From Nemertoderma westbladi (taxonomy: Eukaryota; Xenacoelomorpha; Nemertodermatida; Nemertodermatidae): DNA of 64,000 nucleotides. This document shows positions 57,182 to 64,000 of the stretch, one piece after another. Numbering within the stretch: position 1 is the stretch's first letter; each line of letters starts with the position of its first letter. The notes below the pieces were generated by a model. It ran no database searches. It was not told the DNA's origin and worked only from the letters and a program-made list of their open reading frames with translations. Both the position numbers and the translations under genes were made by a program. The DNA is taken from contig JAUCBJ010009157.1 of NCBI GenBank assembly GCA_032718475.1, positions 1 through 64,000 on the forward strand, given 5' to 3'.

Positions 57182-58417
57182 TGTAAAAGCCTTTGCTGAA
57201 TTGCCCCGTTATTTTTATTATCTTTTACATTAAAATACTCTGTAGTTGATTTAATAAGTGTAAGAGACCGTATTATTGCTGTATCGGTGTTTTTAGAGGA
57301 TCTAAGACCTATTTCCTCTGTATGTGTACTGTGAAAGGCATATTTTATGATTCTATGGCAATTCGTGACGCAAAAGGGTGATAGCTACTCTTGAACAGTA
57401 GTTACTATGACTACGGTTAACAGCTGACATTCATACGTGTTGATTTCCTTTGTTCTACGGCGTCTCTCAGTTCAGTCAGCCAATGAGAGCGTTTTTGTGG
57501 CTCCTTGTACAGAAAATTTCCGAGAAATGACGCAATGCCTATGTGCAGTGTTTACATTCAGTCCTGAGCCAAAGAAAGAACGGCTTGGAAGTATTTTGTG
57601 CTGTACTGTTTTTTAGTCTTACACTAGTAGGTTTAATTATAAAGGGCATATATCCTTTAACCTAACGACTACTGCTGACTGATGATCATACATGCTGACT
57701 GCTGAAACATTGCAAACTCATAACAATCAGTGTTTTCATTGTTGTTTTATACTGCTATTTACCGTCAGTTCTTCATAATATGGTTGATGAATAATTATAT
57801 TTGGAATAACGATAAATCACCCCGAAACCCAATATTCTTGATATACCGAAGGTAAGAGAGAAGGGTTACAAATAAACGATTGTGACTTATGTTAAAGTGG
57901 TTTGAAGTGAATCTAATGTTATTTGATAGACCCTACATGATTCAGTCTGTGTTCCTTTTATATGTGACTAAAATCAGTGAAGATTGGCAGATTAGTATGC
58001 AGTATTGTGCAGCATTGTGTATGAGTGAGTCTGTTAAAGAAGCAATTCCTAAAGAATGCGCCATATATGTGAATTATAATTAAGCCATATCGTTGTGAGT
58101 AGTTTAAGTCATAACTCTGTTTATATAGATAAAGCGCCACGTCCTAAAGGAACTGTTAATATTACCGAAGGTGAATAATATTGTCAGAGATTATATAATA
58201 CTGTCAGTCGAATAATACATTAGGCTTACATAGCAATAAAAAATTAAACCGTCGAACCCAATCTCCCGGGAATATCCAGCGGGTGAATGGTCGCGCACGG
58301 ATTGGTTTCGACTAGTGTAGTGAATCAAATACTTGTCAAAGACTAAAAACTGATTTAATATCTAGAAGACATCTTAATTTGGTGGGTTAAACTGCCAAAG
58401 GTCTGAAAGCGCGAACA
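57182..58417 (+). repeat. 3' LTR of BEL copy 2
   Basis: 1236 bp, same length as the 5' LTR and identical by eye except for one C/T difference. Confidence 0.93.
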
Positions 58418-58422
58418 GCAAT
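58418..58422. repeat. Target-site duplication (right) of BEL copy 2
   Basis: GCAAT, matching 45783-45787. Confidence 0.9.
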
Positions 58423-59045
58423 GATAAAAACACCAGCTGGCACTCATGAAAAATGCATAGAGATGGCCTAGTAATGCTATTCTATAGGAATGGCCACCTA
58501 ACAAGGAAATGCTTTCTCTGCCAAGTATTATCCTCACTCTACAACTCAGACAGTAAGCAAACAAAAGCTGTGGGATTCTAATGTATTACATCATAAGCTG
58601 ATTGTTCTCCCAATAGCCCTCACACACTCACTGAATCCAATGAAATCGAATATCTATTAGCTTAATGCGAATAGCTGGTAAGCTGAATGCCATTTTAGTT
58701 ATTGTGTACTGTTGATAGCAGAGTTGACTGCTATGTTGTATGTATTTAATTAAAATAATTTTCGTAGAGGGAAGTTAATTTGGGATTACTTTCTATCAGA
58801 TGTAAGCAAAGCTGTTCAATGGGGTGGGTCATGGGACCCAAATATAGTACATTATGCATGGCAAACATTAATAAAATCATTCAGTCAACCTGGAGGGTAT
58901 TTGCTTAGTTAACTCTACTGTGCGAAAAACGAATTTATAATGTTACCCATACTTCAGGTAAATGAATTTTTAGATATTTGTACTGAAGGCAACGATTTCT
59001 GATATAATTAAAATACAAGACAAGGGCTTGTTTCGATATATGTAG

Positions 59046-59285
59046 TTGCGCCCTTCTAGCAGCACGTGAGATGATCAAATAATAGACACAATGTTTGACT
59101 TTGTCCCTTCGAGCAGCACGTGAGTTTGGCTTTGACCCTTCGATATATGTATTTGCGCCCTTCGAGCAGCACGTGAATTACATCAAATAATAGACACATT
59201 GTTTGACTTTTTCCCTTCGAGCAGCACGTGAGTTTTGCTTTGACCCTTCGATATATGTATTTGCGCCCTTCGAGCAGCACGGGGA
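59046..59285. repeat. Direct repeats with CACGTG, unit 8
   Basis: Five copies of a GCCCTTCGAGCAGCACGTGA-type block with the same two alternating spacers as in unit 3. Confidence 0.85.
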
Positions 59286-60690
59286 GTCGACTCAGACCGA
59301 GCCAAGCCGAGCCAAGCCGAGCCAAGCCGAGCCAAGCCGAGCCGAGCCGAGCCGAGCCGAGCCGAGCCGAGCCGAGCCGAGCCGAGCCGAGCCGAGCCGA
59401 GCCGAGCCGAGCCGAGCCGAGCCGAGCCGAGCCGAGCCGAGCCGAGCCGAGCCGAGCCGAGCCGAGCCGAGCCGAGCCGAGCCGAGCCGAGCCGAGCCGA
59501 GCCGAGCCGAGCCGAACCGAACCGAGCCGAGCCGAGCCGAGCCGAGCCGAGCCGAGCCGAGCCGAGCCGAGCCGAGCCGAGCCGAGCCGAGCCGAGCCGA
59601 GCCGAGCCGAGCCGAGCCGAGCCGAGCCGAGCCGAGCCGAGCCGAGCCGAGCCGAGCCGAGCCGAGCCGAGCCGAGCCGAGCCGAGCCGAGCCGAGCCGA
59701 GCCGAGCCGAGCCGAGCCGAGCCGAGCCGAGCCGAGCCGAGCCGAGCCGAGCCGAGCCGAGCCGAGCCGAGCCAGGCCGAGCCGAGCCGAGCCGAGGCCG
59801 AGCCGAGCCGAGCCGAGCCGAGCCGAGCCGAGCCGAGCCGAGCCGAGCCGAGCCGAGCCGAGCCGTGCCGAGCCGAGCTGAGCAGAGCCGAACCGAACCG
59901 AGCCGAGCCGAGCCGAGCCGAGCCGAGCCGAGCCGAGCCGAGCCGAGCCGAGCCGAGCCAGGCCGAGCCGAGCCAGGCCGAGCCAAGCCGAGCCGAGCCG
60001 AGCCGAGCCGAGCCGAGCCGAGCCGAGCCGAGCCGAGCCGAGCCGAGCCGAGCCGAGCCGAGCCGAGCCGAGCCGAGCCGAGCCGAGCAGAGCCGAGCCG
60101 AGCCGAGCCGAGCCGAGCCGAGCCGAGCCGAGCCGAGCCGAGCCGAGCCGAGCCGAGCCGAGCCGAGCCGAGCCGAGCCGAGCCGAGCCGAGCCGAGCCG
60201 AGCCGAGCCGAGCCGAGCAGAGCCGAACCGAGCCGAGCCGAGCCGAGCCGAGCCGAGCCGAGCCGAGCCGAGCCGAGCCGAGCCGAGCCGAGCCGAGCCG
60301 AGCCGAGCCGAGCCGAGCCGAGCCGAGCCGAGCCGAGCCGAGCCGAGCCGAGCCGAGCCGAGCCGAGCCGAGCCGAGCCGAGCCGAGCCGAGCCGAGCCG
60401 AGCCGAGCCGAGCCGAGCCGAGCCGAGCCGAGCCGAGCTGAGCAGAGCCGAGCCGAGCCGAGCCGAGCCGAGCCGAGCCGAGCCGAGCCGAGCCGAGCCG
60501 AGCCGAGCCGAGCCGAGCCGAGCCGAGCCGAGCTGAGCAGAGCCGAACCGAACCGAGCCGAGCCGAGCCGAGCCGAGCCGAGCCGAGCCGAGCCGAGCCG
60601 AGCCGAGCCGAGCCGAGCCGAGCCAGGCCGAGCCGAGCCAGGCCGAGCCAAGCCGAGCCGAGCCGAGCCGAACCGAGCCGAGCTGAGTGA
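59286..60690. repeat. (GCCGA)n pentanucleotide satellite, about 1.4 kb
   Basis: Almost pure GAGCC pentamers, about 280 copies, strongly G+C rich in an AT-rich region. Rare variants (GAGCTGAGCAGAGCCGAACC at 59875 and 60530; CCAGGCCGAGCCGAGCCAGG at 59958 and 60623) recur in the same order, so a block of about 0.66 kb is duplicated inside the array. Long ORFs on both strands are repeat artefacts. Confidence 0.95.
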
Positions 60691-60830
60691 GCCTAATCGA
60701 GCCAAACCGAGCCGATCAAGCCAAGTCGAACTTAATCGTGCCCAATCGTGCAAGACCGAGCCGAGCTCGTTGTCTCTTTTATTTGAAATAAAAAGTCGGT
60801 TCCTTATCGGGCCGCTAGGCCCGTCACTAG

Positions 60831-62350
60831 TTAGGAACCGAGAGGTTCATTACTGTAAGAATTGTTGGCTGATTGATTGATTGACTGGCTGACTGGCTGG
60901 CTAATCTATAGCCAAAACTACTCTAACGATTTTGATGAAATTTTCACAGCGGCTGGATACCACGATTCTAAGGTCCCTGGTATGTTCCGCTATTTCGTCC
61001 ATGAGCCGTGGGCTCGAAAAATAGGGATAAACGAAAAAACGCCATAGGCGCAATGGTAAAATATCACCCATGACAGCTGGTGTCCTGATGAAAAATGGCT
61101 TATGTAATGGATTTCTACACAAGGCTTAGTATAAATCGATGAGGTTGCCAAGATTATTGTACTTAGTACACCCATACTGTTTGTTTAGGCCCTGCACTCT
61201 CTGTCAAAGCAAATATTAACTGGTTGATTTAGTTTGTGGTCTACACAGGCTTAGTATAAATCGATGAGGCTGCCAACTGGTTGGTTTAGTTTGCAATCTA
61301 TTACCGCCTCAGCTGAATAACTCTTCCCCCTTCTGAATGACTATTAGGTATACAGTGTATCGGCTACATTAATGCCAACATTATTGCAAAATGTTTTATT
61401 GTTTGATTACTCTCTGTCAGTCTCCCCTTCAGAACATTGTATAGGAAATTTACTTTAGTTTACTCTACTGTGCCATTCAGCTGAATGGATTTGAGCGATT
61501 GCCAAGTTACAGCCAGTTGGATCATTCTCTGACCATAGGCAAAGGCAAATCTTGTTAAAATATACTTTTTCCATGTTTTTTTTTCTGACCAAAAATTTCA
61601 AAAAAAAATTTTTCGTAGCCAGTACTGCCAATCGATTCGCCATCAAAAATAACGCCAAAAAATTTTTTTGCAAAATTTTAAATTACTGTAAATTTTTGGC
61701 GACTGGGGGGGGTCAATTTTTTTCGATCCGCTATAACTCCGGAACGCTTTGTCCAAATTCGATGGGGTTTTCATTTTTCAACTTAATTCGATGTCCTCTT
61801 TCAGCCTATCCATGTTTCGAAACCCCAAACACCGCCGTTCAAAAATAAATTTTTTCTCAGTTCTAGAATTTTACAAATTTCAAAAAAGTTGCAGTATTTT
61901 ATTAACGCCTTTACGGAATTCGATAGCGTTTTCGATTTTTATATTAAACGCAATATCCTGAATCTCACTAGCCTAGTTTCGCGTCACCAATGCCAAGACT
62001 TCATACCTTTTGAGGAAAATTTTTCTAGAATAATTTTTATTTAATTACATTTATCGCGATTTCTTATTACTGGATGCACATGAATTGATGGAGTTATCAA
62101 TTTATTAACTAAACACGATATCGCGCATCGCACCAGCGTGGTTTCGAAATTCCAAAACGAGGTCTTCACTAGTTGCAGGTCGATTTTGTTCTAGAATTGA
62201 GCAACTAATAATAGATCGAATTTATTAATAATTATTGTATGAAATATGATTGTATTTTTACATAATTATTAGTTCTATACTAATTCTCGTTGTCTCTTTT
62301 ATTTAAAATAAAAAGTCGGTTCCTTATCGGGCCGCTAGGCCCGTCACTAG
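60831..62350 (+). mobile_element. Helentron-like unit 9 (type A)
   Basis: Complete type A unit, 1520 bp, abutting its neighbours with CTAG|TTAGG junctions on both sides. Confidence 0.72.
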
Positions 62351-63841
62351 TTAGGAACCGAGAGGTTCATTACTGTAAGAATTGTTGGCTGATTGAGCTG
62401 CTGGCTGGCTGGTTAATCTATAGCCAAAACTACTCTAACGATTTTGATGAAATTTTCACAGCGGCTGGATACCGCGATTCTAAGGTCCCTGGTATGTTCC
62501 GCTATTTCGTCCATGAGCCGTGGGCTCGAAAAATAGACATAAACGAAAAAACGCCATAGGCGCAATGGTAAAATAACACCAATAACAGCTGGTGTCGTGA
62601 TGAAAAATGGCTTATGTAATGGATTTCTACACAAGGCTTAGTATAAATCGATGAGGTTGCCAAGATTATTGTACTTAGTACACCCATACTGTTTGTTTAG
62701 GCCCTAGGACACTCTGTCAAAGCAAATATTAACTGGTTGGTTTAGTTTGAAATCTATTATTGCCTCAGCTGAATTACTCTTCCCAATGCGCACTCTATGG
62801 GAATATCTCCCTCTGCTAATGTAAGCTGAATGACTTAAGTACACAGTGAGTTGGCTACATTAATGTCAACATTATTGCAAAATGTTTTATTGTTGGTTAC
62901 TCTCTGTCAGTCTCCCCTTCAGAACATTGTATAGGGAATATACTTTAGTTTACTCTACTGTGCCATTCAGCTGAATGGATTTGAGCGATTGCCAAGTTAC
63001 AGAGTTGGATCATTCTCTGACCATAGGCAAAGACATCAAATCTTTTTAAAAAGATACTTTTTCCATGTTTTTTTTTCTGACCAAAAATTTCAAAAAAAAT
63101 TTTTCGTAGCCAGTACTGCCAATCGATTCGCCATCAAAAATAACGCAAAAAATTTTTTTTGCAAAATTTTAAATTACTGTAAATTTTTGGCGACTGGGGG
63201 GGGGTCAATTTTTTTCGATCCGCTATAACTCCGGAACGCTTTGTCCAAATTCGATGGGGTTTTCATTTTTCAACTTAATTCGATGTCCTCTTTCAGCCTA
63301 TCCATGTTTCGAAAGCCCAAACAGCGCCGTTCAAAAATTAATTTTTTCTAGTTCTAGAATTTTACAAATTTCAAAAAAGTTGCAGTATTTTATTAACGCC
63401 TTTACGGAATTCGATAGCGTTTTCGATTTTTATATTAAACGCAATATCCTGAATCTCACTAGCCTAGTTTCGCGTCACCAATGCCAAGACTTCATACTTT
63501 TTGAGGAAAATTTTTCTAGAATAATTTTTATTTAATTACATTTATCGCGATTTCTTATTACTGGTTGCACATGAATTGATGGAGTTTTCAATTTATTAAC
63601 TAAACACGATATCGCGCATCGCACCAGCGTGGTTTCGAAATTCCAAAACGAGGTCTTCACTAGTTGCAGGTCGATTTTGTTCTAGAATTGAGCAACTAAT
63701 AATAGATCGAATTTATTAATAATTATTGTATGAAATATGATTGTATTTTTGCATAATTATTAGTTCTATACTAATTCTCGTTGTCTCTTTTATTTAAAAT
63801 AAAAAGTCGGTTCCTTATCGGGCCGCTAGGCCCGTCACTAG
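62351..63841 (+). mobile_element. Helentron-like unit 10 (type A)
   Basis: Complete type A unit, 1491 bp, same junctions. Confidence 0.72.
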
Positions 63842-64000
63842 TTAGGAACCGAGAGGTTCATTACTGTAAGAATTGTTGGCTGATTGATTGATTGACTGGC
63901 TGGCTGGTTAATCTATAGCCAAAACTACTCTAACGATTTTGATGAAATTTTCACAGCGGCTGGATACCGCGATTCTAAGGTCCCTTGTATGTTCCGCTAT
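63842..64000 (+). mobile_element. Helentron-like unit 11 (type A), cut by window edge
   Basis: First 159 bases of another type A unit; the array continues beyond the window. Confidence 0.7.

Larger units (their letters stand above)
45788..58417 (+). mobile_element. BEL/Pao-type LTR retrotransposon, copy 2, complete between LTRs but pol-deleted
   Basis: 12,630 bp with 1236-bp TG...CA LTRs, a 5-bp target duplication, a 2.2-kb leader, a gag-protease ORF, and 3 kb of non-coding DNA before the 3' LTR. The region between the end of the protease and the WRYCPKKFNPTDIASRG block, which in autonomous Pao-like elements holds reverse transcriptase and RNase H, is missing. No integrase core follows. By eye the two LTRs differ at one site (C at about 46540, T at about 57934), so insertion is recent although the copy cannot encode its own replication enzymes. 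Confidence 0.9.
58418..60830 (+). mobile_element. Helentron-like unit 8 (type A), 3' part with GAGCC satellite
   Basis: Continues the unit broken at 45787 and parallels unit 3 block for block: GATAAAAACACCAGCTGGCA, unique stretch, CACGTG repeats, GAGCC array, then the GAGCTCGTTGTCTC junction and the type A 3' end with hairpin and CTAG. Confidence 0.78.

Noticed and set aside
59056-60753. Long ORFs on both strands (Ser-Ala-Arg-Leu-Gly or Ala-Glu-Pro-Ser-Arg repeats)
   Set aside because: Produced by the (GCCGA)n satellite, where all frames are open on both strands.
35164-63535. Recurring 60-113-codon ORFs in the array units (for example MGFSFFNLIRC... and MCRNALHKPFF...)
   Set aside because: They are the same repeat read in each unit, with frame changes between units and no recognisable domain. 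No Rep, helicase or other enzyme motif is present.
35145-64000. Autonomous Helentron coding capacity (Rep/helicase)
   Set aside because: Looked for long ORFs or helicase motifs in all units and found none; the elements are non-autonomous.

Overview
The window looks like nuclear DNA of an intron-poor metazoan, probably a marine invertebrate; I cannot name the species. Reasons: eukaryotic housekeeping genes with strong start contexts and a GT-AG intron, AT-rich spacers, and BEL/Pao, LINE, hAT-like and Helentron/Helitron2-like elements together with large satellites.

Layout. 1-4677: minus-strand BEL/Pao-type LTR retrotransposon cut by the window edge (gag N-terminus, long leader, 5' LTR). 5900-24191: the host-gene block, with glyoxylate/hydroxypyruvate reductase (GRHPR, two exons), a Cys-rich single-pass membrane protein, epsilon-tubulin (TUBE1, single exon, minus), a second small single-pass membrane protein, and cytosolic seryl-tRNA synthetase (SARS1, single exon, minus). 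Mobile DNA lies between the genes: a short element with 25-bp terminal inverted repeats (9623-10167), a 5'-truncated and a near full-length LINE of one family with visible target duplications (10220-12663 and 13020-16789), and a hAT-like element with 8-bp target duplication (19302-20289). 24192-27138 has no recognisable gene.

27139-33720: the head of a Helentron-like element followed by four tandem-repeat families (about 38-bp, 12-bp, 43-bp and 200-bp units). 33721-35144 has no firm gene, only a weak candidate minus-strand exon. 35145-64000: a head-to-tail array of about eleven Helentron-like units of 1.1-2.6 kb. Two terminus types are present (A and B). In each type the 5' arm is complementary both to an adjacent arm and to an arm just inside the 3' hairpin, and all three arms change together between types. 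Two units carry GAGCC-type satellites.

One unit is interrupted by a 12.6-kb BEL/Pao-type element (45788-58417) with 1236-bp LTRs that differ at one position by eye and a 5-bp target duplication. It keeps gag and protease but has lost reverse transcriptase, RNase H and integrase, so its recent insertion implies enzymes supplied in trans. The host genes are unrelated housekeeping genes and do not form a pathway. The structure of the window is set by the mobile elements, and the Helentron-like array with co-varying termini is the part I find most worth a second look.
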